DNA of 64,000 nt. It comes from Bacteroidales bacterium (lineage in GTDB: Bacteria; Bacteroidota; Bacteroidia; Bacteroidales; UBA1402). Where the stretch lies: assembly GCA_017464285.1 (NCBI GenBank), contig JAFUDT010000010.1:62001-126000 (forward strand), given 5' to 3'. Numbering within the stretch: the first letter of the stretch is position 1; the number at the start of each line of letters is the position of its first letter. Made by a program: the position numbers and the translations under genes. Below are positions 44,779 to 53,767 of this stretch, piece after piece. The notes under the pieces were generated by a model. That model did no database searches. It had not been told where the DNA came from and saw only the letters and a list, made by a program, of their open reading frames with translations.

Positions 44779-46218
44779 GTGAATCTGAGTGCATATCTGA
44801 AAGGTGACATTTTCAAGATCCTCTCCCAGGCGGCTGAGGAAATGAATGTCCGGTGTTGTATTGTCGGGGGCTATGTCCGGGACATCTTTCTGGGCCGGGC
44901 CTCCAAGGATATCGATGTGGTTACCGTCGGCAGCGGTGTCGATCTGGCCGGACAGGTGGCTGCCAAGCTGGGGAGCAAGTGTCAGGTGGTGGTGTTCCGC
45001 AATTTCGGCACGGCACAGATCAAGTATCACCAGACCGAAATCGAGTTTGTCGGAGCCCGGCGTGAGTCCTACCGTCACGATTCCCGCAAACCTGTCGTGG
45101 AGAACGGAACGCTCGAGGACGACCAGATTCGCCGTGATTTCACGGTCAATGCCATGGCCATCAGTCTGAACCGGGACGACTACGGAGAACTGATCGACCC
45201 CTTTGACGGCCTCAAAGACTTGGAAAAACGCCTGCTGCGCACCCCGGCCGATCCGGAAATCACTTTCAGTGACGATCCCCTGCGCATGATGCGTGCCATC
45301 CGTTTTGCCACCGTACTGGATTTCCACATCCATCCGGTCACCTTCAATGCCATTTACAAAAACCGGGAACGCATATCCATCGTATCTGGCGAACGTATCA
45401 TCGAGGAAATGAACAAGATGATGATGGCCCCCCGGCCTTCGACGGGCTTCTCCTTGATGGACGAGACCGGTCTGTTGCCGCTCATTCTGCCCGAACTCTG
45501 TGCCCTGAAAGGTGTAGAGACCCGTGAGGGGCGCGGCCACAAGGACAATTTCCAGCATACGCTCATGGTGCTCGACAACGTGGCTGCCATGAGTGACAAC
45601 CTTTATCTGCGCTGGGCTGCTGTCTTCCACGACATCGCCAAGCCTCAGTGCAAACGCTGGGATCCCCGTCTGGGCTGGACTTTCCACAACCACAATTTTC
45701 TGGGTGAGAAAATGATACCCCGTATCTTCCGGCGACTTAAACTGCCGATGAACGAGAAAATGAAATATGTCCAGAAAATGGTCTCGCTGCACATGCGACC
45801 CATCGCCCTGATTGAGGATACGGTGACTGATTCGGCCGTGCGTCGTCTGCTTTTTGACGCCGGTGACGATATCGAGGACCTGATGATCCTCTGCCAGGCC
45901 GACATCACTTCCAAAAATCAGGAAAAGGTGCATCGATATATGGCCAACTATCAGGAAGTCAGGCAGAAGATGAAAGATCTGGAAGAACGCGACCGTATCC
46001 GCAACATGCAGCCGCCCATTACCGGAGACATCATCATGCAGGTCTTTGAACTGACCCCCTGCCGGGTGATCGGGGAAATCAAGGACGCCATCAAGGATGC
46101 CATTCTGGAGGGGGAGATTCCCAACGAATACGGTGCCGCTTACCGGCTCATGCTCAAACTGGCTGCGGAAAAAGGTCTGAAACCCGTCAACGACCTTTCT
46201 CAAGGGCTTGGTACATAG
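44779..46218 (+). CDS. cca: CCA tRNA nucleotidyltransferase with HD domain
   Basis: A 479-residue class II nucleotidyltransferase that adds or repairs the 3' CCA of tRNAs. Head domain: VGGYVRDIFLGRASKDIDVV (residues about 29-48) with the catalytic DxD, then EFVGARRESY and the RRDFTVNAMAISL motif. The base-recognition DPLRMMRAIRFA and an HD phosphohydrolase-like domain (AAVFHDIAKPQCKRW, HNHNFLGEKM) follow. The start is GTG at 44779. Needed for tRNAs such as the CCA-less tRNA-Lys in this window. Poly(A) polymerase is a less likely alternative. Confidence 0.93.
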   Translation: MNLSAYLKGDIFKILSQAAEEMNVRCCIVGGYVRDIFLGRASKDIDVVTVGSGVDLAGQVAAKLGSKCQVVVFRNFGTAQIKYHQTEIEFVGARRESYRHDSRKPVVENGTLEDDQIRRDFTVNAMAISLNRDDYGELIDPFDGLKDLEKRLLRTPADPEITFSDDPLRMMRAIRFATVLDFHIHPVTFNAIYKNRERISIVSGERIIEEMNKMMMAPRPSTGFSLMDETGLLPLILPELCALKGVETREGRGHKDNFQHTLMVLDNVAAMSDNLYLRWAAVFHDIAKPQCKRWDPRLGWTFHNHNFLGEKMIPRIFRRLKLPMNEKMKYVQKMVSLHMRPIALIEDTVTDSAVRRLLFDAGDDIEDLMILCQADITSKNQEKVHRYMANYQEVRQKMKDLEERDRIRNMQPPITGDIIMQVFELTPCRVIGEIKDAIKDAILEGEIPNEYGAAYRLMLKLAAEKGLKPVNDLSQGLGT

Positions 46219-46238
46219 CGGTATTTTCTCTACCTTTG
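46208..46238 (+). promoter_or_regulatory. Promoter of the his operon, inside the end of cca
   Basis: TTG (46208-46210), 20 bp, then TACCTTTG (46231-46238). The -33 element lies in the last codons of cca. The hisH ATG comes 8 bp after the box, so the leader is a few bases at most. Confidence 0.7.
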
Positions 46239-46246
46239 CGTCTCAA

Positions 46247-46837
46247 ATGGAAGTTGCAGTCATCAAATACAATGCAGGAAATATTTCCTCTGTCTGCCAT
46301 GCCCTCAGACGTCTGGGAGCATCTCCCGTCGTGACGGACGATCCGGAGATGATCTGCCGGGCCGACAAGGTGATTTTCCCCGGTGTGGGCGAGGCTTCCA
46401 CGACGATGGCTTATTTGCGTGAACACCGTCTGGACCGGCTCATCACCGGACTCAGGCAGCCGGTGCTGGGCATCTGCATCGGCCTGCAGCTGATGTGCCG
46501 CCATAGCGAGGAGGGCGACGTGGACTGCCTGGGCATCTTTGATACAGAGGTGAAGCGATTTGTACCCTCCGGCCCTCAGGACAAGATCCCGCACATGGGC
46601 TGGAACACGATCACAGACCTTTCCACCCCTCTCTTCGATGCGGCCATGGAAGGGAGCTATGTCTATTATGTCCATAGCTATTATGCCGCACTCTGTGAGC
46701 AGACAGTCGCCCGTACCGACTATCTTCAGCCTTACAGTGCCGCTTTGCATAAAGACAATTTCTACGCTGTCCAGTTCCATCCGGAAAAGAGCAGCGACAA
46801 CGGCGGGCGACTGCTCAAGAATTTTTTGGATTTGTAG
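46247..46837 (+). CDS. hisH: Imidazole glycerol phosphate synthase, glutaminase subunit
   Basis: A 196-residue class I glutaminase that feeds ammonia to HisF in histidine synthesis. It begins MEVAVIKYNAGNISSVCHAL. The nucleophile is in GICIGLQLMC (Cys near residue 77), and the His-Glu pair in QFHPEKSS near 176-178. ATG 46247 is chosen because the longer frame (46208) covers the promoter. First gene of a hisH-hisA-hisF-hisIE cluster. Confidence 0.96.
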   Translation: MEVAVIKYNAGNISSVCHALRRLGASPVVTDDPEMICRADKVIFPGVGEASTTMAYLREHRLDRLITGLRQPVLGICIGLQLMCRHSEEGDVDCLGIFDTEVKRFVPSGPQDKIPHMGWNTITDLSTPLFDAAMEGSYVYYVHSYYAALCEQTVARTDYLQPYSAALHKDNFYAVQFHPEKSSDNGGRLLKNFLDL

Positions 46838-46858
46838 AACCTTAAATAATCACCGGGA

Positions 46859-47578
46859 ATGGAACTGATTCCAGCCATAGATGTCATCCAGGGCAGGTGC
46901 GTACGCCTTTCCCAAGGCGACTACGCTCGGGAGAAGGTCTATCACGAGCATCCGCTCGAGGTGGCCAAGGCCTTTGAGGATGCTGGCCTGCGCCGTGTGC
47001 ACGTGGTCGATCTGGACGGGGCCAAGGCCCGGCATATCGTCAATTGGAAAGTGCTCGAACAGCTCTCGGCGGGAACATCGCTGACCATCGACTTCGGGGG
47101 CGGCCTGAAATCGGACGATGACCTGCGCATCGCCTTTGAATGCGGTGCCAGTATGGTGACGGGAGGCAGTATTGCCGTACACGAACCGGAGGTATTCTGC
47201 CGCTGGCTGCAGACCTACGGCAGCGACCGCATCATCCTGGGCAGTGACGTGCGCGAGGGAAAGATCGCCGTGGACGGCTGGCAGGAGGAGACCGACCTGG
47301 AACTGCTGCCATACCTGAAGGACTATATGCAGAAGGGGGTGAGGATGACCGTCTGCACGGACATCAGTGTCGACGGGATGTTGCAGGGACCTTCTGTGGC
47401 TCTGTACCGCGACATCCTGCAGGCCTTGCCCGACCTCTTCCTGATTGCCAGCGGAGGAGTGAGCTCTCTTTCCGATCTGGAGGCCCTGGCCCAGGCCGGC
47501 CTCCCGGCTGTGATTTTTGGCAAGGCTCTTTATGAAGGGCGTATCAAACTAAGTGAAATAAGCCGTCTGCTATGTTAG
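46859..47578 (+). CDS. hisA: ProFAR isomerase
   Basis: A 239-residue (beta/alpha)8 barrel isomerising the phosphoribosyl-formimino-AICAR intermediate. N-terminal [20 protein letters not shown] supplies the catalytic Asp 8; the second catalytic aspartate is in [14 protein letters not shown]. Phosphate loops [10 protein letters not shown] and [11 protein letters not shown] are present. It overlaps hisF by 7 nt. Confidence 0.97.
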   Translation: MELIPAIDVIQGRCVRLSQGDYAREKVYHEHPLEVAKAFEDAGLRRVHVVDLDGAKARHIVNWKVLEQLSAGTSLTIDFGGGLKSDDDLRIAFECGASMVTGGSIAVHEPEVFCRWLQTYGSDRIILGSDVREGKIAVDGWQEETDLELLPYLKDYMQKGVRMTVCTDISVDGMLQGPSVALYRDILQALPDLFLIASGGVSSLSDLEALAQAGLPAVIFGKALYEGRIKLSEISRLLC

Positions 47579-48327
47579 CCAAACGTATCATCCCCTGTCT
47601 GGATGTCAAGGACGGACTGACCGTCAAGGGCGTCAACTTCGTGAATCTCCGCTCGGCCGGAGATCCCGTCGAGTTGGGTGAGTATTACAGCCGGCAGGGG
47701 GCCGACGAGCTGGTTTATCTCGACATCACTGCTTCGCACGAAGGCCGCAAGACCTTTACCGACCTGGTGCGTCGGGTGGCTGAACGTCTGAGCATCCCCT
47801 TTACGGTGGGCGGCGGCATCAACGAGCTGTCCGACATAGAACGCATGCTCAATGCCGGAGCCGACAAGGTCTCGGTCAATTCGGCAGCCCTGCGACGGCC
47901 GGAGCTGATCGGCCAGATAGCCTCCCATTTCGGGTCGCAGATCTGTGTGGCGGCCATTGATGCCAGGCTCGAAGAGAACGGACACTGGATATGTTATGCG
48001 AACGGCGGCCGTATTTCCACCGGACGGAATCTGTTCGAATGGGCCCGTGAGGTGCAGGAGAGGGGAGCCGGCGAGATCCTGTTCACCAGCATGAATCACG
48101 ATGGAGTAAAAACGGGCTATGCCAACCAGGCCCTGGCGCATCTTTCCGGGATGCTCAGCATTCCGGTCATCGCTTCGGGCGGTGCGGGAGAGATGTCGCA
48201 TTTTCGTGATGCCTTCACTCTGGGCCACGCCGATGCCGCATTGGCGGCCAGCGTCTTCCATTTCGGAGAGATACGCATTGCCGATCTGAAAGCATATTTG
48301 AAACAAGAAGGAATTATAGTCAGATAA
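47572..48327 (+). CDS. hisF: Imidazole glycerol phosphate synthase, cyclase subunit
   Basis: A 251-residue (beta/alpha)8 barrel that partners His[21 protein letters not shown] holds the catalytic Asp 11; the second is in VAAIDARLE near residue 130. Phosphate-binding loops are [10 protein letters not shown] and [10 protein letters not shown]. Only the stop is separated from hisIE by 3 nt, so the genes are tightly coupled. Confidence 0.97.
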   Translation: MLAKRIIPCLDVKDGLTVKGVNFVNLRSAGDPVELGEYYSRQGADELVYLDITASHEGRKTFTDLVRRVAERLSIPFTVGGGINELSDIERMLNAGADKVSVNSAALRRPELIGQIASHFGSQICVAAIDARLEENGHWICYANGGRISTGRNLFEWAREVQERGAGEILFTSMNHDGVKTGYANQALAHLSGMLSIPVIASGGAGEMSHFRDAFTLGHADAALAASVFHFGEIRIADLKAYLKQEGIIVR

Positions 48328-48330
48328 ACA

Positions 48331-48927
48331 ATGAATTTGGATTTTGAGAAAATGGGCGGCCTGATACCGGCCGTCATTCAGGACAACAAGACGGGTAAGG
48401 TGTTGATGCTCGGCTTCATGAACAGAGAAGCCTTTGAACTGACCGAACGGCTGGGCAGGGTGACCTTCTATAGCCGTAGCCGCAAGTGCCTGTGGACTAA
48501 GGGAGAAACCAGCGGCAATTACCTCAATGTAGTCTCAATGACCGAGGATTGTGACCACGATACCTTGCTTGTCAAGGTCAATCCTCTTGGACCGGTCTGC
48601 CATACGGGTGCCGACACCTGCTTCAACGAAGAAAACCGGCTGGGCGATTTCGAGTTCCTGCGCTATCTGCAGGATTTTATCGACCGTCGCCACGAGGAGA
48701 TGCCCGAGGGTTCCTATACCACCTCGCTGTTCAAGGCCGGTGTCAAGCGCATGGCCCAGAAGGTGGGAGAAGAAGCCGTCGAGACTGTCATTGAGGCTGT
48801 TGACGGCAACGATGAACGCTTCCTCTACGAAGCTTCCGATCTGGTCTATCATCTCATTGTGCTGCTCACGTCCAAAGGCTACCGCCTGGAAGATCTGGGT
48901 CGAGAACTGAAAAAACGACACAAATAA
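48331..48927 (+). CDS. hisIE: Bifunctional phosphoribosyl-AMP cyclohydrolase / phosphoribosyl-ATP pyrophosphatase
   Basis: A 198-residue fusion. The HisI part (about residues 1-108) has GFMNREAFELT, TFYSRSRKCLWTKGETSGN and zinc-binding CDHDTLLV and CHTGADTCF. The HisE part (about 115-198) has AQKVGEEAVETVIEA and EASDLVYHLIVLL, the magnesium-binding helices. The two activities open the purine ring after HisG. Last gene of the his cluster; ftsE follows 12 nt later. Confidence 0.96.
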   Translation: MNLDFEKMGGLIPAVIQDNKTGKVLMLGFMNREAFELTERLGRVTFYSRSRKCLWTKGETSGNYLNVVSMTEDCDHDTLLVKVNPLGPVCHTGADTCFNEENRLGDFEFLRYLQDFIDRRHEEMPEGSYTTSLFKAGVKRMAQKVGEEAVETVIEAVDGNDERFLYEASDLVYHLIVLLTSKGYRLEDLGRELKKRHK

Positions 48928-48939
48928 TCAGACGCTCCT

Positions 48940-49638
48940 ATGGAAGACAACAGACTCATCCGATATGAACATGTAGACATCTGCCTGGACGACTATATCG
49001 TTCTGAAAGATGTCACCTTCGAAGTGGAGAAGGGGGAGTTCGTCTATCTCATCGGCAAGGTGGGTTCGGGCAAGAGCACCCTGCTTAAGACTCTCTACGC
49101 CGAGGTGCCCTTGCGCCGCAAGGATCTGTCGGCCGAGGCCGAGGCCGGCATCTTCGACTATGATCTCATCGGCTTGAAACCCCGGAAAGCATTGTCTTTG
49201 CGTCGTGAACTGGGGATTGTTTTCCAGGATTTCAAACTCCTGACAGACAGAACCATCGAAGATAATCTGAAATTTGTGCTCCGGGCCACCGGCTGGAAAG
49301 ACAAGTCCGAGATAGCCCAGCGTATCGAGGAAGTGCTTACTCAGGTCGGAATGCAGAACAAGGGCTATAAAATGCCCCATGAGCTTTCCGGCGGAGAGCA
49401 GCAGCGCATGGTCATCGCCCGCGCCCTGCTCAATCATCCCCGGGTGATCCTGGCAGATGAGCCGACGGGCAACCTGGACGTGGAGACCAGCCAGGCCATC
49501 GTGCAGTTGCTGCACGATATCCGGCAGAGTGGTACCACGGTTATCATGACCACCCACAACCTGAGCTTTCTGGAGAGCTTCCCGGGGCGTGTCATGAAAT
49601 GTGAGAATGGAAAATTGACTTGTAACGAAACCAACTGA
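48940..49638 (+). CDS. ftsE: FtsE-like cell division ABC transporter ATPase
   Basis: A 232-residue ABC ATPase: Walker A GKVGSGKST (residues 39-47), Q-loop GIVFQDFKLL, signature LSGGEQQRM and Walker B VILADEPTGNLD. The FQDFKLL block is characteristic of FtsE, which with FtsX controls cell-wall hydrolases during division. No ftsX is adjacent; in Bacteroidota it is often elsewhere. It lies between hisIE and lysC with gaps of 12 and 4 nt, so probably read in one transcript. Confidence 0.9.
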   Translation: MEDNRLIRYEHVDICLDDYIVLKDVTFEVEKGEFVYLIGKVGSGKSTLLKTLYAEVPLRRKDLSAEAEAGIFDYDLIGLKPRKALSLRRELGIVFQDFKLLTDRTIEDNLKFVLRATGWKDKSEIAQRIEEVLTQVGMQNKGYKMPHELSGGEQQRMVIARALLNHPRVILADEPTGNLDVETSQAIVQLLHDIRQSGTTVIMTTHNLSFLESFPGRVMKCENGKLTCNETN

Positions 49639-49642
49639 GAAT

Positions 49643-50956
49643 ATGCGAGTATTGAAATTCGGCGGAACATCGGTAGGTTCTGCCCAGCGAATGAAGAACG
49701 TCTTCAAGATTATCTCCGACGGCCGGAAGAAGATCGTCGTTTTGTCGGCCATGTCCGGAACGACCAACAGTCTGCTCGAGATAGCGGACTATCTCTACAA
49801 GAAAAACACCGATGGTGCCAATGATCTTATCAATGCATTGGAAATGAAATATTTCCGTGAGATTGACGAGCTCTACGACAGCAAGGAGTACAAGGCCCGG
49901 ACCATGGAGTCGGCCAAGCAGCACTTTGACTATATCCGCTCTTTGACGCGCAAACTCTTCACCCTTTTCGAGGAAAAGGCCATCGTCTCGCAGGGCGAAC
50001 TGCTCTCGACGATGATGTTCTACAACTATCTGCTCGAAAACGGCTGCAAGGCCGTGCTGCTGCCGGCCCTGGAGTTTATGCGGATCAATAAGAACGCAGA
50101 GCCGGACACGCTCTATATCAAGGACAACCTCTGCCGTTTGCTGGAAGAACAGCCTGATGCGGATATCTATGTCACTCAGGGATTTATCTGTCTTAACGCC
50201 TACGGCGAGGTGGACAACTTGACGCGCGGAGGCAGCGACTATTCGGCCTCTCTTATCGGAGCTGCCGTCCAGGCTGAGGAAATTCAGATATGGACCGATA
50301 TCGACGGTATGCACAATAACGACCCGCGGGTCGTGGATCATACTTCGCCGATCTCAATATTGAGTTTTGACGAGGCTGCCGAGCTGGCATACTTCGGAGC
50401 CAAGATCCTGCATCCGACCTGCATACTGCCGGCCAAGCTGGCCAAGATACCTGTCCGGCTGCTCAATACTATGGCGCCCCAGGCTCCCGGAACGCTCATT
50501 TCCAATCAGACCGAGCGTCATAAGATCAAGGCGGTGGCTGCCAAGGACAACATTATCGCTATCAAGATCAAGTCGGGCCGCATGCTCCTGGCCTACGGTT
50601 TCCTGCGCCGGGTTTTCGAGATATTCGAAAGCTATCAGACTCCCATTGACATGATCTGCACCTCGGAGGTAGGCATTTCCATGACCATCGACAATGACCG
50701 CCATCTGGATGAGATTCTGGACGAACTCAAGAAAATCGGTACGGTCATGGTCGATAAGGACATGGTCATCGTCTGTGTCGTGGGCGATCTGGAATGGGAC
50801 AACATCGGTTTCGAGTCCAAGGTTATCGATGCGGTCAAGGACATTCCCGTCCGGATGATTTCCTACGGCGGAAGCAATTATAACATTTCCCTGCTCGTCA
50901 AGGCCGAAGACAAGCAACGGACCTTGCAGTCATTGAGCAACCATCTTTTCAACTGA
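49643..50956 (+). CDS. lysC: Aspartate kinase
   Basis: A 437-residue monofunctional aspartokinase, first enzyme of the aspartate pathway. N-terminal KFGGTSVGS (residues 5-13), [16 protein letters not shown] for aspartate binding, [15 protein letters not shown], and two C-terminal ACT domains (about residues 300-437) for feedback by end products. It lies 1 nt before lysA, pointing to lysine supply as its main job. Confidence 0.96.
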   Translation: MRVLKFGGTSVGSAQRMKNVFKIISDGRKKIVVLSAMSGTTNSLLEIADYLYKKNTDGANDLINALEMKYFREIDELYDSKEYKARTMESAKQHFDYIRSLTRKLFTLFEEKAIVSQGELLSTMMFYNYLLENGCKAVLLPALEFMRINKNAEPDTLYIKDNLCRLLEEQPDADIYVTQGFICLNAYGEVDNLTRGGSDYSASLIGAAVQAEEIQIWTDIDGMHNNDPRVVDHTSPISILSFDEAAELAYFGAKILHPTCILPAKLAKIPVRLLNTMAPQAPGTLISNQTERHKIKAVAAKDNIIAIKIKSGRMLLAYGFLRRVFEIFESYQTPIDMICTSEVGISMTIDNDRHLDEILDELKKIGTVMVDKDMVIVCVVGDLEWDNIGFESKVIDAVKDIPVRMISYGGSNYNISLLVKAEDKQRTLQSLSNHLFN

Positions 50957-50957
50957 T

Positions 50958-52124
50958 ATGACACCCACTCAAGGAAAATTCCCCTTAAAGGCTTTTACCA
51001 GACTGGAAACACCTTTTTATTATTATGATCTGGATGTTTTGCGCCAGACCCTGACTACCCTGAAAAACGAAGCGCAGAAAAACCGGGTCAATGTCCACTA
51101 TGCCATCAAGGCCAATGCCAATCCTCGCATCCTGTCGATGATACAGATGTACGGACTGGGCATAGACTGTGTGAGCGGCGGCGAGATCAGGGCTGCTCTC
51201 AAGGCCGGTGTGCCGGCAGACAAGATTGTCTTTGCCGGAGTGGGCAAGAGTGACTGGGAAATCAACCTGGCCCTGGAGGCCGGAATCTTCTGTTTCAACG
51301 TCGAGTCCCTGCCCGAACTGGAGGTCATTGCCCAGTTGGCGGCTGCCCGATCTGTGACGGCTCCGGTGGCATTGCGTATCAATCCCGATGTACAGGCCGA
51401 CACGCATCACTACATCGCCACGGGTATGAAGGAAAACAAGTTCGGCATCAACCTGGGCGATGTGGATGCCGTCATTGACCGGGCATTGTCCCTGCCGCAG
51501 ATACGGCTCGTCGGACTGCATTTCCATATCGGCTCCCAGATACTGGAAATGAACAACTTCGCGGGTCTCTGTTCAAGGGTCAATGAAATACAGGACCGCC
51601 TGGCCCGCCGCAATCTTATGGTCGAGCATATCAATCTGGGCGGCGGTCTGGGCGTGGACTACCATCATCCCGACCAGGCGGCGGTACCCGATTTTGCCGA
51701 GTATTTCTCGACTATCCGACGTATGTTGCGACTCAGACCCGGACAGAGCCTGCACGTCGAGCCTGGCCGGTCGGTCGTGGCCCAATGCGGGAGCCTGATA
51801 TCCAAGGTGCTGTATGTCAAGCAGGGCAGTGCCAGGAAGTTCGCCATTCTGGATGCCGGCATGACCGAGCTTATTCGGCCGGCTCTCTACCAGGCCTATC
51901 ACAAGATCGAGAATATCTCTTCCGATGAAGATGCTGAAAAGTATGATGTAGTGGGGCCCATTTGCGAGTCTTCGGACTGCTTCGGCAAGGAAGTGACTCT
52001 CAACAGGGTACGCCGTGGTGACTACATAGCCGTCCGCTCGGCCGGAGCCTACGGCGAAACCATGTCATCGAACTACAATCTGCGTCCGACGCCCAAAAGT
52101 TATTTTTCCGACGATCTGATTTAA
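50958..52124 (+). CDS. lysA: Diaminopimelate decarboxylase
   Basis: A 388-residue PLP enzyme making lysine from meso-diaminopimelate. The PLP lysine is in HYAIKANANP near residue 50; phosphate-binding NLGGGLGVDY and the pocket HFHIGSQI follow. CESSDCFGKE carries the active-site cysteine, and SAGAYGETMSSNYN closes the fold. The stop codon overlaps the terminator of the convergent 6S RNA gene. Confidence 0.96.
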   Translation: MTPTQGKFPLKAFTRLETPFYYYDLDVLRQTLTTLKNEAQKNRVNVHYAIKANANPRILSMIQMYGLGIDCVSGGEIRAALKAGVPADKIVFAGVGKSDWEINLALEAGIFCFNVESLPELEVIAQLAAARSVTAPVALRINPDVQADTHHYIATGMKENKFGINLGDVDAVIDRALSLPQIRLVGLHFHIGSQILEMNNFAGLCSRVNEIQDRLARRNLMVEHINLGGGLGVDYHHPDQAAVPDFAEYFSTIRRMLRLRPGQSLHVEPGRSVVAQCGSLISKVLYVKQGSARKFAILDAGMTELIRPALYQAYHKIENISSDEDAEKYDVVGPICESSDCFGKEVTLNRVRRGDYIAVRSAGAYGETMSSNYNLRPTPKSYFSDDLI

Positions 52125-52313
52125 AAAAAGAAGCCGCGTTGATGGTTGCGCGAAAACTCCGTATGACAAGATTTGAGTGCCGACTCCCCTTTGTAATCTA
52201 CCGTGCCCCGGAGGGCAATCCTTGAGGGATGTAGCCCGCCATTGGAAAGTCAAGCCTATCCTCGGTGTTTCGTTTAATTTGATGAGTTTCCCGAAATGCT
52301 CAACGCGGCTTCC
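52123..52313 (-). ncRNA. ssrS: 6S RNA candidate (Bacteroidales-type, about 190 nt)
   Basis: A gene-free stretch that folds end to end. AAGCCGCGTTGA at the RNA 5' end (plus 52300-52311) is perfectly complementary to TCAACGCGGCTT near its 3' end (plus 52131-52142). Between lie several smaller arms and an internal open region, the rod-with-bubble shape of 6S RNA, which mimics an open promoter and sequesters RNA polymerase. Size of about 190 nt fits. A -7 box lies just upstream, and the closing stem is followed by CTTTTTTT, so start and end are both defined. The terminator overlaps the stop of lysA on the other strand. Confidence 0.78.
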
Positions 52314-52317
52314 GAAA

Positions 52318-52325
52318 CAAATATA
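52318..52325 (-). promoter_or_regulatory. -7 promoter box of the 6S RNA gene
   Basis: Minus strand TATATTTG, 4 bp before the presumed first base at 52313. A clear -33 TTG at the usual 19-21 bp distance is not seen. Confidence 0.65.
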
Positions 52326-52350
52326 GGAATAATAATCGGAATATGGATAC

Positions 52351-52385
52351 AAAAAAGCCGGAAATCTTTCGATCTCCGGCTTTTT
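52351..52385 (-). terminator. Intrinsic terminator of the thrS-infC-rpmI-rplT operon
   Basis: AAAAAGCCGGA (52352-52362) pairs with TCCGGCTTTTT (52375-52385) around a 12-nt loop. On the minus strand it ends in a T-run and lies 20 nt after rplT, just before the 6S RNA promoter. Confidence 0.9.
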
Positions 52386-52405
52386 AAGATATCTTAGTCG
52401 AGCAA

Positions 52406-52756
52406 TTAAGCGTTCTTAGCCTTTTCGACGATGGCCTTGAAAGCCTGGGGCTCGTTCATGGCCAGGTCGGCCAGGACCTTGCGGTTGATTTCGATGCCGG
52501 CTTTGTGCAGCGCTCCCATCAGACGGCTGTAGGAGAAGCCTTCCTGGCGTGCAGCAGCGTTGATACGCTGAATCCACAGGGCACGGAAATCTCTCTTTTT
52601 GACCTTACGGTCGCGGTAGGCATAGGTAAGACCTTTTTCCCAAGTATTCTTGGCGACGGTCCAGACATTCTTTCTCGATCCGAAATAACCCTTGGTCAAG
52701 GAAAGGATTTTCTTTCTTTTTGCTCTAGAAGCAACGTGATTTACTGATCTTGGCAT
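52406..52756 (-). CDS. rplT: Large ribosomal subunit protein bL20
   Basis: A 116-residue basic protein needed for early 50S assembly. [33 protein letters not shown] and [19 protein letters not shown] are family-defining. It ends the infC-rpmI-rplT operon, in which L20 usually represses its own operon by binding mRNA in other bacteria; no clear mRNA target is visible here. Confidence 0.98.
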   Translation of the reverse strand: MPRSVNHVASRAKRKKILSLTKGYFGSRKNVWTVAKNTWEKGLTYAYRDRKVKKRDFRALWIQRINAAARQEGFSYSRLMGALHKAGIEINRKVLADLAMNEPQAFKAIVEKAKNA

Positions 52757-52859
52757 TGTTGTTGTGTGTAATGAATGTTAGCGTCAAAAACTTCACAGAT
52801 TGAACTTAGGAGCTAATGCATTCGGTTAATAATAAAAGTAATTCATTCAAAACAGCGGC

Positions 52860-53057
52860 TTACTTGAGGGCCAGCAGGCTGCGTACGGCGCCGACGTTGG
52901 ACTTGTCCACCAGATCGGTGTGCTGCAGGTTACGTTTCTGCTTGATGGTCTTCTTGGTCAGGATGTGACTTTTGAACGCATGTTTTCTCTTGATTTTACC
53001 TGTTCCGGTAAGGGCGAACCTCTTTTTTGAACCGGAGTTAGTTTTCATCTTAGGCAT
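52860..53057 (-). CDS. rpmI: Large ribosomal subunit protein bL35
   Basis: A 65-residue very basic protein: [35 protein letters not shown]. It lies between infC and rplT as in most bacteria. The 103-nt gap to rplT has no feature I can name. Confidence 0.98.
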   Translation of the reverse strand: MPKMKTNSGSKKRFALTGTGKIKRKHAFKSHILTKKTIKQKRNLQHTDLVDKSNVGAVRSLLALK

Positions 53058-53104
53058 GATGCTTTACTTTTAGTTGTTTAATAATTAATTGTTTATAATG
53101 CCGT

Positions 53105-53719
53105 TCACACGGTTTGTCCTGTTTGTTGCCCTTGGTCGGCAGGCTTGTCTGCCGAAGGCTGTGGCTTGGGGGCCTTGGGCTTGGCTTCGCCGCCTTTCTT
53201 GGAGTGGGGGGCCAGCATGAGGATCATGCGCTTGCCTTCGAGCACGGGCATGCTTTCGACTTTGCCGTACTGCTCCAGATCGTTGGCAAAACGGAGCACG
53301 AGCACCTCGCCCTGTTCCTTGAACATGATCGAACGACCCCGGAAGAAGACATAGGCCTTCACCTTGGAGCCTTCCTTGAGGAATTCGATGGCATGCTTGA
53401 GCTTGAAGTTATAGTCGTGGTCGTCGGTCTGAGGTCCGAAGCGAATCTCCTTGATGACTATCTTGGTGGACTTTGCCTTCTGATCCTTCTGACGTTTGCG
53501 CTGCTGATACAGAAACTTCTGATAATCGATAACCCGACAGACGGGAGGAACGGCATTGGGGGAAATCTCCACCAAATCCAGCTGCTGGTCCTCGGCAATT
53601 CTCAGAGCCTCTTCGATGCGATAGACGCCCATCTCGACATTGTCTCCCACCAGTCTGACTTCCCTTTCACGGATCTTGTGATTGATCCGATACTGATACT
53701 TTAAATCGTCGTTCTTCAT
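53105..53719 (-). CDS. infC: Translation initiation factor IF-3
   Basis: A 204-residue IF-3, which prevents subunit joining and checks the start codon. N-domain [19 protein letters not shown], linker and C-domain [19 protein letters not shown], then [20 protein letters not shown] block. The start is an ordinary ATG, not the rare AUU known in enterobacteria. It has a C-terminal lysine, proline and glutamine rich extension ([19 protein letters not shown]) beyond the usual end, common in Bacteroidota. Confidence 0.97.
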   Translation of the reverse strand: MKNDDLKYQYRINHKIREREVRLVGDNVEMGVYRIEEALRIAEDQQLDLVEISPNAVPPVCRVIDYQKFLYQQRKRQKDQKAKSTKIVIKEIRFGPQTDDHDYNFKLKHAIEFLKEGSKVKAYVFFRGRSIMFKEQGEVLVLRFANDLEQYGKVESMPVLEGKRMILMLAPHSKKGGEAKPKAPKPQPSADKPADQGQQTGQTV

Positions 53720-53767
53720 TAAAAGCTAGTTGCTCGTTGTGCTTGTTATTGATTATCAGTTGTTTGT

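Noticed and set aside
52065..52352. A 95-codon minus-strand frame overlapping the end of lysA
   Set aside because: It coincides with the 6S RNA candidate, runs in from the lysA antisense strand, and its translation is not protein-like. The RNA structure explains the region better.
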